Assembly (NCBI RefSeq): GCF_003589595.1
Contig: NW_020653333.1
Span: 3,411,531-3,475,530, forward strand
Direction of reading: 5' to 3'
Source: Hyposmocoma kahamanoa
Taxonomy: Eukaryota > Arthropoda > Insecta > Lepidoptera > Cosmopterigidae
DNA length: 64,000 nt
The translations under genes and the position numbers were made by a program. The notes beneath the pieces are model-generated. The model was not told the origin of the DNA, made no database searches, and saw only the letters and a list, made by a program, of their open reading frames with translations. Each line of letters opens with the position of its first letter. Within the stretch, counting starts at the first letter, position 1. Shown piece by piece: positions 54,723-64,000 of the stretch.

Positions 54723-55175
54723 TTGGAATGTATAGAATTAATAACAGTTTACTTTGGTATTGTGCGGCATCTCACCTGCAAAGTTAGCAATCCAGTTTTT
54801 TCCTCCCACATGCAAAAAAGTGAGTTTATCCCGTTATTGCGATTACGGTAACAAAAACTTTATAAAATAAAAAAAAACAAAGAAACAAAAGAAGTGTCGC
54901 AAATTGTTATTGTCTCCCCTTCCCTTTGCCTTTGAATGTCTTTGATATAAAAGTAAATGTCGCTGTTTGAGACGCAAAATTTTATTGAGTATGCCGACAA
55001 AAACAGGGTTCGAGGAAGTCATTATTTTACAAAAATAGTTTATTTCTGGAATATCTGTCTATACAGAGAAAGGTACCCCCTAATAGTTTTGATTTTCATC
55101 GCTACCGATACAACTAACAATACACGTATGGTTATTGCACTAACGTCAAAGTACATTTATAAAAATGTAATTTAA
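54723..55175. other. AT-rich noncoding stretch
   Basis: Nothing recognised. Confidence 0.35.
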
Positions 55176-55395
55176 CTGCCTCTGTGGCAGAACGGTTACC
55201 ATGCCGGACTGCCACGCAGACGTCCCAGGTTCGATTCCCGGGCCGGCAGAAATATTTGTATGGCCTACATTTATTTCTCTCGTGAGTTTGGGTGTAATTT
55301 GTGGTTGTCTATATGTGTGTCCATGGTACCCGCGACACAGGGTTTCCCTAGTGCGGAGGTATGTTGAGTGTATGCGTTATTAAAAAATATATATT
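55176..55395 (+). repeat. SINE family B copy 7
   Basis: Complete, with head actgcctctgtggcagaacg, B box ccaggttcgattcccggg, body cgcgacacagggtttcccta and tail attaaaaaatatatatta. Confidence 0.9.
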
Positions 55396-55423
55396 AAGGG
55401 GAACGGTATTTCTTATATCAACA

Positions 55424-55562
55424 AATAAGTCGTACGCCTGATGGTAAGCTACACGCCTGTCCATAACAGTTGCAGTGCCACTCAGAACTTTAAATCGCAA
55501 AGACCTGAGGGTCACTGCCACTGCAGCCGTCACTGTGATATAAATTGACAAGTCCCATGTGA
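55424..55562 (-). repeat. family A SINE-like repeat, 3' half
   Basis: ataagtcgtacgcctgatgg to aagtcccatgtgag; adjoins the next, plus-strand copy. Confidence 0.85.
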
Positions 55563-55566
55563 GTCT

Positions 55567-55812
55567 CAGAGCTCCTTGTGAAAGTACTGACACCTTACCT
55601 ATTTCTGCTGCCAAGCAGTGATGTGAGCATAACTGGGTTTCGGTTTTGAAGCGTAAGGTGGTGGTGAAATTACAAGCTAATGGGGCTTGGCAACTTACGT
55701 CACACGGTGAAGGGCGCAGCGGCAGTGCCCCTCAGATCTATGTGATTTAAAGCTCTGAGTGTCAGTGGAATTGTTAGGAACAGGCGGGTCGCTTACCATC
55801 AGACACACGACT
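55567..55812 (+). repeat. family A SINE-like repeat
   Basis: gagctccttgtgaaagtact to accatcagacacacgacta; nearly full length. Confidence 0.85.
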
Positions 55813-56160
55813 AAGATGGCAGTACTTCCCTCATTGACTTACAATTATATGGACGTCAGGTCCGCGCTAAAAAGTGTCCGAACTTATAGGGCGTTAAAAT
55901 CGTATACAGAGCGTCATTCACGCTTTAGTCTTCGTTTGTTCGACTGACAGCGAAGCAAGCAAAATTAGACAGTACTGCGATGATATTACAATTTAAATTC
56001 AACGTTTTAGCTTTTTCATATTCCTTTACATGTCACTACGTTTAAATAGGTTGACTTGGGACATTTTTTTCGTGGTTTTCGTATTAGACCCGTCGTCCAT
56101 TTATTTGTAAGTCAATGACTTCCCTGGACGAACTCTTACACAAGGAGCTCTATTGCTACT
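55813..56160 (-). repeat. family A 5' end split by a hAT-like MITE
   Basis: aagatggcagtacttccct (55813-55831) continues as ggacgaactcttacacaagg after 56125 once the insertion and one copy of acttccct are removed. Confidence 0.85.
55832..56117. mobile_element. hAT-like MITE, family N copy 2
   Basis: 286 bases, reverse-complementary to 24311-24600. Same inverted ends (CATTGACTTACAA) and an independent 8-base duplication, acttccct (55824-55831, 56118-56125). Confidence 0.9.
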
Positions 56161-56319
56161 CAAAGTGAAATATGGTGTAGGCATAACATTAATACGAGTA
56201 ATATAAATAATTTAACTGTTCTTGATAGTCGTGTTCACAAGGTCACAAATTCATTTATGGGGCAATGTGTTCCATAATAAGATTACGGATGATCTTCAAA
56301 ATTAGCCATTTATGAGGTT

Positions 56320-56525
56320 TAGGAGATTCCATTCGACTGAAGGTTTTTTTTTGTATGTATGTTACGCGATAACGGCGGCTTTGAGAACATACTTTTTATG
56401 ATTGTTTTTTGTTGGATAGTGGGTACCTTAAAAGTGGTAACATGTAATTTGACGAAAATAAACCACGTCTAAGAGTAGCAAACTAGAGGATGAATGACTT
56501 TTGAATTCGGTTTTTTTAGTTCTCT
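56320..56525 (-). repeat. family E MITE, divergent
   Basis: gtatgtatgttacgcgataa, gcaaactagaggatgaatga and cttttgaattcggttttttt. Confidence 0.65.
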
Positions 56526-56599
56526 GAACTGAGATCATTATTTTTATCTTTTTATTTTTTATACTCTCTACAACTCTTATAAATCTATAATGTTTCAAA

Positions 56600-56705
56600 C
56601 AAATATTGTAAAGGGCAAATGTAAAAAAATGTACTTTAGTAAGCTCTGGAGTTTGTTCTTCTCGAGAGAATCTGCCTTAAGAATGAGTAATGCTGACAAT
56701 TTGAA
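56600..56705 (+). repeat. LINE family M 3' fragment
   Basis: gagtttgttcttctcgagag and aatctgccttaagaatgagt match the M 3' region. Confidence 0.5.
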
Positions 56706-57337
56706 GTTTTGAAGTCAAATTTTCTTACTCATAAAATTATTTAATTTAATTTATGTTTATGAATGCCAGAATGGTATGAATGGCAAATACAGGCTTACTT
56801 TTATATAACTAGACTTACTATATAAAAGGTATCACTTAAAGAAAATATTTTGTTTTTTATTTTTTTGAACAAAATTTATACCTTTAAAAATCAGTAATTC
56901 CTTCCTAGTTGGTAGTAGTTTTTCTTAGTGTTCGGTCTTTGTATTAATAATTCTTTGTATGAACCAGTGCAGTGATTTCCTCTCATTTGGTAGTAAAAAA
57001 CATGATATTCTATAAAATTTATATTAAAATTTATAGATACAGTTTATACGTTACAAGCAAAAATTTTTTCCATTTATTTTTCTTTACACGGGCTCCTTGT
57101 GCGCCAAAAATAAACAGAGACATATGGGTAGGCCTAGTTCCGGAAGCGATGAAGTTTAAAAAAAATAAAACTATAAGCTTGACTACACACAACCGGCAGA
57201 GTCAAATGCCTGTAGTTTAGTTAGTTTCGGGGTTGTATGTGTATTGGCTGATGTATTGTTGTATGTTTAAATAGTTGTTGTAGAAACGAAAAGCTGTTAA
57301 TTTAATTTACAAAACAAAAACAGGTAGGACTAAGGCT
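56706..57337. other. AT-rich noncoding, includes a C-type flank
   Basis: 56925-56985 (tcttagtgttcggtctttgt … aataattctttgtatgaacc) is the 3' flank of a C-type repeat. Otherwise nothing recognised. Confidence 0.4.
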
Positions 57338-57532
57338 CCTAACAGATTGACATGTTTGTATGTTGTTTTCATGCAGCTGACACCACGACTGCATCAAGTT
57401 GATAACCACTTCACGCATTAACTGCATGCAGTTGTTATCAACTTCACGCAGTCGAGGTCTCGGCTGGATGATATTGATTATGACTTCATGCATTAACTGC
57501 GAACATGTAGTCAATCTGTTAATCTAACTTGT
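57338..57532. repeat. family Q palindromic repeat, copy 2
   Basis: Inverted ends cctaacagattgacatgttt and (inward) TTAACAGATTGACTACATGT. Inside, cttcacgcattaactgcatg and gttatcaacttcacgcagtc occur in both orientations. Confidence 0.7.
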
Positions 57533-57917
57533 GCCTGTGATTATACTCTCGTAGTATAATTCTACGATAATTTTAATTGTGATTTCTCACAACCATAAAG
57601 CCTTATCTTACGAAGTTATCACACTTATCGACACGGAACCGCATTAAGCCGGCTTAAGCCTATTCCACTATACCACAACTTACTTAGTTCAAGCTATGTG
57701 CCACAGTAACTTTCCTTTCAAAGTGCAAGCTGCCTGCAAGTACATTGCGATGTGCCTTATTTATTATGTCTAAATTCTACATTCTCGCTATCCGAACGAA
57801 TATACCTTGGTATAAAAATATGAACCGTTAGATTACTCATAAGTGGCGAGAAACTTACTCATAACATAACACATAATGGTTTGCCTGAGAAATTTATTCT
57901 CCAACTTAATAGTACTC
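57533..57917. other. noncoding, includes a family O fragment
   Basis: 57612-57660 (atcacacttatcgacacgga … ttaagccggctt) matches the O end at 36192. Confidence 0.45.
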
Positions 57918-58056
57918 GATCACGACTTCACGAAGTCGGTTTCGACTTCATGCAGCGTGAAGTCGTTATCAGAGACCTCGATTGCGGGAAGTTGATAATG
58001 ACTTCACGCATCAACTGTATGAAGTTGAAACCGATATCATGCAGAAACTTATGCTG
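57918..58056. repeat. family Q-like repeat, copy 3
   Basis: cttcacgaagtcggtttcga, gtgaagtcgttatcagagac and gttgataatgacttcacgca; no clear ends. Confidence 0.55.
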
Positions 58057-58450
58057 AACCTTCCCTCAAGTGTTTTAAGTTCGAGCAAATGTGGTCTTAC
58101 TTGAATTCAAAGATGTCATTTGTAAACTAACTGGATTGAAGTGGGACTGAAATTTCTGAGTATACATATAAGACTTACGTTACTCACGTACTTTCATACA
58201 TCTTGTACACTCAAAGCCAAAATGGTCTGAATTTTTGAAAAACAATCGATGAAATTTACCTTATGTTAATGAGTTTAAAGTGCACTTTTCAAATCAATTT
58301 CAGTTTGAAGTTTTTTTTTGACGTTAATGGGTTATCCATTTAGTATTTATGAGGCATACATAAATATACATTTTCACGCCAGTGATAGGCTGGGTTTACG
58401 GATTCGACTTGCTACAATAAGTCAAGATCCAAATAAAGTGACGTACCGAC

Positions 58451-58561
58451 CTTGCGTGGCGAGCGCATGCACAGCGGCTGGTTTAACTCCACGCAGTGCC
58501 GGATGGGCGTGCAATACACCGCTGAGCACGGGGCTGCTCAGGCCCAGGATGTCACCACCAC
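58451..58561 (-). CDS. host gene exon, Gly/Leu/Ala-rich
   Basis: On the minus strand the acceptor CTAACTGAACCCAG is preceded by a branch-like CTAACCC. Then two bases finish the codon left by exon 60093-60186, and an open frame reads GGDILGLSSPVLSGVLHAHP and ALRGVKPAAVHALATQ. The donor is uncertain: CAAG|GTCGGT at 58445-58450 gives a phase that matches the exon at 51625-51784, while GTACGT at 58441-58446 (exon to 58447) is a stronger-looking site but gives the wrong phase for that exon. If not spliced, the frame stops at TGA soon after, an alternative end. Composition is clearly GC-rich. Confidence 0.6.
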
Positions 58562-58895
58562 CTGGGTTCAGTTAGTTGGGTTAGTTCATGCGATAAGAAA
58601 AAGTAATAGCGTTGTAATTGCAGCTAAATGAAATAGGAATGTGAAAAAATTATCAAAATTACTTATTTAGAGCGGTGGTTGCCGAGTGGGTGAATATTTG
58701 CTTTGAGAGGTCAATGGTCCGAATCCCTCTGGCGATGTGAAACTATTTCTTTAATATCTAAGTTACAATTTTTAAATTCAAAACTACACAGAGCCAATGT
58801 TTACATAAAAGCGCCCCTTTAGCGAAGTCCCAATTATATTTGTAAACTATTTAGTAGCTAATACTTGTGTTAATGAAGAAGAAGAAGAATAAAAT
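58562..58895. other. intron-like, includes a tRNA-like patch
   Basis: 58671-58735 (ggtggttgccgagtgggtga … ggtccgaatccctctgg) has A- and B-box-like words and may be a SINE head or tRNA pseudogene. The expected pairing is poor, so no tRNA gene is called. Confidence 0.35.
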
Positions 58896-59160
58896 TATGA
58901 TATAAAGTGACGGGACAAACTTATGGTACGCCTGCTTGTAAGCGACACGCCCATAGTAGTTGCAGTGCCCCTCAGAACGTTAAATCTCAAACACTTGAAG
59001 GGCGCTACCACTACACCCGTCACCATGATACATAAACTTGACAAGTCTCTTGTGTCTGTACTTTCACCAGCACCCTTTGAAACCGAAAGGCAGTAACGCT
59101 CACTGTTCGTCGGCAGAAATAGGTATGGTGGTACTTCCCTGGACGAACTCTTTAACCTAG
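58896..59160 (-). repeat. family A SINE-like repeat, near full length
   Basis: From tatgatataaagtgacggga (3' end) to gtggtacttccctggacgaa (5' end) on plus; lies in the intron between host exons. Confidence 0.85.
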
Positions 59161-59369
59161 TGTAGTCGGAACTGGTCTTTGAAAGATACGATATTTGTCG
59201 TAAATGGGACAAAAAGTTTTCTAACTTGATGCAGCAATTCTCTAGTATCTCATACAGAATTAACCAATTTAAACAGTACGGCAGAGTTGAGCGAAGAGAG
59301 TCTACTCTTTAGAGTGTCAATTTTAGAATGCCTTAATAGTAAAGGATAAGCCCTGACAATTACAAAGAA

Positions 59370-59690
59370 ATAATGGGAGAGATTGAAATGTGGTGTTGGA
59401 GGCTAAAGGTGAAATCAATTTGGATAAACAAAATACCAAATGAAAACATTTTAAAAAGGTTTAAGGTAGAAAGAAATGTTTTAAAGGCAATAGAAAATAG
59501 AAGATGAAATATGTTGGGACATCTGTTACGTAATGATGAATTTATAAAAATTACAATTGAGGGAAAGATACAAGGAAAGAAAAGGAGTGGAAGACCTCGA
59601 ATAGCATGCAGCGAACAAATAAAGAAGAACTTTAAAGTGAGTAACTATAGAAAAGACAAAGAGCTGGCTATGGATTGTAAAGAATAGTGT
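59370..59690 (+). pseudogene. LINE RT C-terminus with a premature stop
   Basis: A 103-codon frame (59379-59687) reads EIEMWCWRLKVKSIWINKIP, VERNVLKAIENRR, a TGA stop, NMLGHLLRND and IEGKIQGKKRSGRPRIA, ending KELAMDCKE. This is the usual tail of a group of insect LINEs (W.R...I.W.DK..NE.VL......R.LL..I..R...LGH.LR….IEG…GKR.RGRPR). The internal TGA and lack of upstream domains mark a dead copy. Confidence 0.7.
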
Positions 59691-59714
59691 AGGCTTATAC
59701 CGACAAGGGCCATG

Positions 59715-59850
59715 GGGTCAATTACTGTCAAATAAGTTATACTCGACCAAATTAGAAAACAATATCAAGTAAGTATGCATCTTTTAATTTTGGTTGAGTA
59801 TTACTTATTACACAGTAATTTCGAACCGAGAACCACAAGGCTTGAATCGT
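59715..59850. repeat. MITE G-related inverted repeat
   Basis: tactgtcaaataagttatac and its inverted partner gagtattacttattacacag match the arms of 32364-32550. Confidence 0.55.
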
Positions 59851-60092
59851 AAATAGGGCAAACAAATTTTCATAGGCCAAAAGCCATAAAACCCCTTTTA
59901 AAACTTAAATGTCTCAACGAACGCATCTGTATACATACGATCCTATTTTTATGTTGATCACAATATATGCGATTATGGAATGATGATGCAGTGACGTCAT
60001 AGTTTCAAAAACATTCTCGTGCATTGCAACATCCCATTGCGTCGCATTAGATTGTTGAAATAATATGAAACACTTGAATATATGAAACTCAC

Positions 60093-60186
60093 CTAGGAGA
60101 GAATTCTGTGTCAATAAATGATGAGTGGGTGGCTGCTGCAGTACCCCTCCGCCGACCAACATTCCGGCTGTGTGACCAGCTGCAAG
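60093..60186 (-). CDS. host gene exon, Gly/Leu/His-rich
   Basis: On the minus strand the acceptor TATTTATATTGCAG and the consensus donor GTGAGT (60087-60092) bound 94 bases: 31 codons plus one base. Translation is LAAGHTAGMLVGGGVLQQPP then THHLLTQNSLL. It enters in phase 0, as left by exon 63168-63296, and leaves one base, which the next exon (58561 inward) completes to GGT. A second AG seven bases inside (CTTGCAG) would shift the frame, so the first is preferred. The composition suggests a disordered part of a transcriptional or RNA regulator; the family is not recognised. Confidence 0.65.
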
Positions 60187-60244
60187 CTGCAATATAAATA
60201 TGGCATTAAAAAAACGTATTTTGATAGAGTTTTTAGGTTTTCGT

Positions 60245-60445
60245 GATTGCAACACATTGGGAATGAAACTATTTTTTCGGATCCAAATTGTATATATTTG
60301 TTTTCTCAAACAAGTCAACGTTTCAGGTACTTCTGCAGACTGTAAGTCGTGACCATGAGGCTTCTAAGGAGCCGTTAGATTATTTGGAAAAACACATATT
60401 CCTAATTTAGGTCCGAAAACATTGTTTCATTCCCATTTTAATTTG
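60245..60445. repeat. family L MITE with inverted ends
   Basis: tgggaatgaaactatttttt (60259) and, inward from 60438, TGGGAATGAAACAATGTTTT, both followed by CGGA.CC. This copy shows that the L family has inverted termini. Confidence 0.65.
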
Positions 60446-60756
60446 ACTACTTTTTAAAACGCCGTAGATTTGGTATAATGAATTTTACAAAGATATTGTA
60501 TCCAGTTTTACCCTTATTTTTACGGTCAGACTACTGTTTCTGAGAATTTTGCAGGTCTTTGGTTTTAACTTCCACAGACTGACAGACTGACTTTTGAAAA
60601 ACATTATGTTGAAGAAATTCCTAATTATCTATTCTCAGATTATCTGGAATAATTACCACTCAGATATGAAGCTACGTGTAACAATCGCCAGGTGTCAAAT
60701 CCTTTCCGACATTCAAGCACGTCTTAATGCAAGCATGAAAGAATGTAAGAGTCTTG

Positions 60757-60832
60757 TCACACTGACGATTTGCGAGACCGTGCTCGCCGTGCTGTCTCAT
60801 CGCTTTCAATCACTCGCAAATCGCCAGTGTGA
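60757..60832. repeat. 76-base hairpin, mini-MITE
   Basis: tcacactgacgatttgcgag (60757-60776) and ctcgcaaatcgccagtgtga (60813-60832) pair over 20 bases with one mismatch. Confidence 0.65.
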
Positions 60833-60892
60833 TAAAGTTCTATTGTTCTATAGTATAAAGAAGCAAGTATAATGTAATAAGTGTACCAAACA

Positions 60893-61362
60893 CATCGAGT
60901 ATTTAACTAGAAACAGAGACGAAATGTCATTTAATTTGTTTGAAAACTATTCTGCCAAATTTACGGTGACGATTCGAAACAATTGACGGGTGTCGTCAAT
61001 TGTTTCACTTCAAATCGACCCGTTTAATTTAGGCTTTGCAAAAATTACATATTTAGTATTTAATTACCGATGAAATATGATTCCATTTGTTTTGTTGTTT
61101 TTCCCACACCACCGAATGGCCGAACAGCCCCCATTGTTAGAAATATTATCTTTATTACAATAAATACAGAATATTTTTAGAATGTACGGAGATGTATGTA
61201 CACACAGGTCAGTTGTTGGCACTGTACTATTTCAGGTTTCTGATTTGTGATTTCAGTGCAAACGAGAGTTAATATTTAAAAGTGATATAAGACCTATTTG
61301 CTTGATGAGTTGCCAGAAACGGATGGATTATTTCGAGTCCATTTCTGGTTATATACTCGATG
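60893..61362. mobile_element. family I inverted-end element, copy 2
   Basis: Ends catcgagtatttaactagaa and, inward, CATCGAGTATATAACCAGAA. Matches 45011-45583 through most of its length but without the nested family A copy; it has an extra segment near 60975-61030 containing an inverted pair caattgac/gtcaattg. Confidence 0.75.
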
Positions 61363-61493
61363 CCCAACTATAATACGATCAGTCATTTACCAACCAATCT
61401 AAGTTGTTGATTTTGAATACCTCGACCACATTCACTTTCACTATGGTACACAGTGCATTGTGTTGACTAATTTATATTGCACAAATTATAATA

Positions 61494-62764
61494 GGTGTTA
61501 AAGTATGAAATTGCCGATTTGTACTGAAAATCTAAATTGTTTATTTTTTAAATTTTTAACAAATTTATTTAATCAAAATAGTTGCCATTATTATCTATAC
61601 ATTGCTGCCATCTAATGGGAAGGTTATTAATGCCTTTGCGATAGAACTCCGACGATCTAGACTGCACAAACTGTGTGAAAGCATTTTGTACTGCCTCCTG
61701 GGAAGAAAACTTCTTGTCACGTAGATAATTGTCCAAATCACGAAAAAAATGGTAGTCCGTTGGAGCAAGGTCTGGTGAATACGGAGGATGACGAATGGTT
61801 TCTAACTGCAGTTCCTGAAGGGTCAAAATGGTTTCTCGTGCTGTGTGAGGTCTCGCGTTGTCGTGGAGCAATAATGGTGAAGATCGATTCATGAGTCGGG
61901 GCTGTTTTACTGTTAGTTTTGTCAACATGGTTCGGAGTTCGGCACAATAGACATCTGCCGTTATTGCTTGACCAGATCGGAGAAAACTATAGTGAATAAC
62001 ACCATGCTGAGACCACCAAACAGTTACCATTACCTTTTTATTGGTAAGTTTTGCTTTAGGACACTGTTGTGGCATTTGACCTGGGGTCAGCCATTGCATT
62101 TTTCTTTTCCGGTTATCATAAAGAATCCACTTTTCATCACATGTTACAATTCGATCCAATATTCCTTCATTTCTGTACCGGTTCAACAAGGCAACACAAG
62201 TTTCAACACGCGTTTCTTTCTGCAGATCAGTCAAATCATGAGGCACCCATTTTTCGTATTTTTTTATTTTATTGATTTGACGCAAGTGAGTCAATATTGT
62301 GGGTAAGGTAACGTTAAACCATGCCGCTAATTCCTGGGTAGTTTGACTAGGATCGGCTTCCACTATCTCTCTTAATTCATCGTTATTCACCTGTGGTCTT
62401 CCTCGTGGCTCGTTCTTTGTCGAAATTTCCATCACGAAAGCGTTTAAACCAAAATCGCACGGTGCGTTCATTAGTAGACCCCTCTCCAAACGCAGCATTG
62501 ATATTGCGGGCTGTTTCTGCCGCGTTAGTTCCGCGTCGGAACTCGTATTCAAAAATCACTCGAATTTTCGCAGTATCCATCTTTCTTGTCTAAATTGAAT
62601 AACAAAAACAATTGAAAGTCGATATTCAAATGTTTCAAATTAAAAAAAAAAAAATCACAGAAACCATTTGAAAAAAGTTTCATTCGAAAACCTCAAACCA
62701 TGAAGATTCTATGAAAATTCAAAGAACCTATTGCAATAAAACGGCAATTTCATACTTTAACCCC
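61494..62764 (-). mobile_element. mariner element, almost complete
   Basis: 1271 bases bounded by TA (61492-61493 and 62765-62766). The 23-base inverted ends, 61494-61516 and 62742-62764, start GGTGTTAAAGTATGAAATTG and GGGGTTAAAGTATGAAATTG (each read inward) and differ at one base. The size, TA duplication and short inverted ends are textbook mariner. It encodes a transposase on the minus strand with a single frameshift. It lies in the intron between host exons 63168 and 60186. Little decay suggests a fairly recent arrival. Confidence 0.95.
61569..62580 (-). pseudogene. mariner transposase, one frameshift
   Basis: The N-terminal part is in the frame starting ATG at 62578-62580 (MDTAKIRVIFEYEFRRGTNA, then ERTVRFWFKRFRDGNFD, the first helix-turn-helix). 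Near 62405-62420 the frame must shift by one to the long frame ending at 61569, where RGRPQVNNDELREIVEADPS and the second helix-turn-helix follow, then WVPHDL. In that 327-codon frame the catalytic acids are all present: D139 in TCDEKW, D231 in HDNARPH and D266 in YSPDLAPTDYH, with 34 residues between the last two (DD34D). The C-terminus GINNLPIRWQQCIDNNGNYF is complete. Motifs resemble the cecropia/Hsmar1 group, as recalled. The first 44 codons of the long frame are out-of-frame shadow. Confidence 0.9.
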
Positions 62765-62766
62765 TA

Positions 62767-63167
62767 ATATTAATAGCACTTATAACTAATAATGAGTCTT
62801 AAGGGGTTGAGTCCATTATCGCCAGAAAGCAAGCAACGGAAATTTTCGACAAATCGATATCGTGAGTATCGAGTGTCGGTCAAATAAATATAGTTAGAAA
62901 AACTCGCATGGCTGGAAGATGTTGACACCCGCCTCCTCAGTCGATTCGAGACCATGTACGTTGTAACGCGTCCGAAACGTCGAAATAAACTACAATACAT
63001 TGTGTATCAAGGGCGGCCAATAACTAATTACGAAGACTATTAGAATTTTGGAGTCGAGGTTCGCAATTTCTGTACCGCTGGTGAAACATCCAATACTTAT
63101 ACGCGATTAAGTTTCGAAATTTTTAAATCAAATAAAATCATAATATTTAGCATAGAGAAATAATTAC
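62767..63167. other. intron-like stretch
   Basis: Nothing recognised beyond the donor side of the adjacent exon (taattac at 63161-63167). Confidence 0.4.
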
Positions 63168-63296
63168 CTGATGATGAGCAGCGGAGAGATGATCCGGAGC
63201 AGGCGTTGGCGCGGGCGGGGAGAAGTCTCTAGCAGCGTGGTTGACTGGCATACCCGGTAGCGGTGCCTGCGCAGCAGTTGGCTGTACGCCTGTTAG
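63168..63296 (-). CDS. host gene exon, Pro/Ala-rich
   Basis: On the minus strand, bounded by acceptor TTTTTCTACAG and donor GTAATT. Exactly 129 bases, 43 codons, phase 0 at both sides: LTGVQPTAAQAPLPGMPVNH, AARDFSPPAPTPAP and DHLSAAHHQ. It joins in frame to the exon at 60093-60186. GC content is well above the flanks. Upstream exons must lie beyond the right edge of the window. Pro/Ala/His richness suggests a disordered region of a nuclear protein; no domain allows a name. Confidence 0.7.
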
Positions 63297-63445
63297 CTGT
63301 AGAAAAAGAAAAATTTGTGAAAATGATCCGAAGCGAAAAATTTAGATCCGAAATAGTTTAATTTCCAATTGAAAAACTAAGTTTCGATCACTCTTAGAAT
63401 GCAATGTCTAGAACAAGATCTATTCTCCATTTCGTTCCATTTTTT

Positions 63446-63613
63446 TATACCAAGTGACGGGACGAACAAGTCGTGCGCCTGATACTGCTACTGCGCCCGT
63501 CGCCTTGAGACATGAGTTGATAAGTCCCATGTGCCAGTAATTTCACCAGCACACTTACTATTAAAAACCGGAACGCAGTAATGCTCACATTACTGTTTGG
63601 CGGCAGAAATAAG
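63446..63613 (-). repeat. family A SINE-like repeat, partial
   Basis: ccaagtgacgggacgaacaa to gtttggcggcagaaataag on plus, with the central block deleted. Confidence 0.85.
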
Positions 63614-63921
63614 TTAGATAAATAGATGGATAAAAACTTTAGTCAGTTCCATGACAACTTATTTAAATAGGATCTACTAAAACTAACACCATAATTATAT
63701 TGAACCACTTAAAATAACAAATTTTTATAACAAAAGGAAAGCATAACTACACACATAATTAATGAAAGTAAAAAGTTTTGGAAGTCATGGCAGTGAAAAG
63801 GCGTTGGCTCAGCATAAATGCCGCAGTTTCCCACGATACTGGTATTCCGCCAGAACCGTGTTTAACGAGACGCCACTCATCATCTCAGATAGTCAAAGAT
63901 TATATGAAAAATAATATGATA
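63614..63921. other. noncoding stretch
   Basis: Nothing recognised. Confidence 0.35.
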
Positions 63922-63998
<77 letters not shown>

Positions 63999-64000
63999 TG
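63922..64000. repeat. (GT)n then (TGCG)n microsatellite
   Basis: About twenty GT units (63924-63963) pass directly into nine TGCG units that run off the window edge. Confidence 0.95.

Noticed and set aside
62354..62552. N-terminal extension of the mariner transposase in the 327-codon frame
   Set aside because: The first 44 codons lie in the shadow frame; the true N-terminus is in the overlapping frame starting at 62580.

Overview
This window is AT-rich, intron-like eukaryotic DNA packed with layered transposable elements. It suggests a lepidopteran insect. Evidence is the density of tRNA-type SINEs, LINE 3' ends with short tandem tails, R1-type LINE 3' ends, MITEs whose ends read AACCGACTTCAAAA (common in moths and butterflies as far as I recall), and a Hsmar1-like mariner. 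The species assignment is inference. There is no CRISPR array, operon, rRNA or convincing functional tRNA gene, and almost all short open frames are chance or repeat-derived.

Host gene: on the minus strand four short GC-rich open segments with good splice sites (63168-63296, 60093-60186, about 58451-58561 and 51625-51784) join in compatible phases. They read as a low-complexity Ala/Pro/His-rich region turning basic, typical of a nuclear regulatory protein that I cannot name. Two further open segments on the same strand (5581-5728 and 794-1064) could be alternative last exons, but this is weaker. If so, most of the window is introns of one gene read right to left.

Mobile elements by region: 1-10 kb holds SINEs, abutting pogo-like and DDE-type DNA transposons that share one TA (3803-5449), LINE C-terminal scraps and a SINE split by a LINE. 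10-30 kb has composite repeats with tRNA-like cores, a Harbinger-like MITE, and a SINE-in-SINE nest capped by a hAT-like MITE. 31-37 kb has a GC-rich R1-clade LINE with a 16-base target duplication, an assembly gap of 100 N, and nested MITEs. 38-50 kb is mostly AT-rich with scattered SINEs, a two-copy inverted-repeat family and an RTE insertion. 52-63 kb has LINE remnants, the second hAT-like MITE, palindromic MITEs, the host exons and an almost complete mariner (61494-62764) with one frameshift.

The least familiar signal is a group of interspersed repeats (labelled C/D here) that share 5' and 3' flanks but carry different tRNA-like cores in the middle, often as inverted pairs. The commonest repeat (family A, about 300 bases, roughly thirty copies or pieces) ends in ATTATAAAAAAA and looks like a SINE or a LINE 3' tail. 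Family letters are local labels for this window only.
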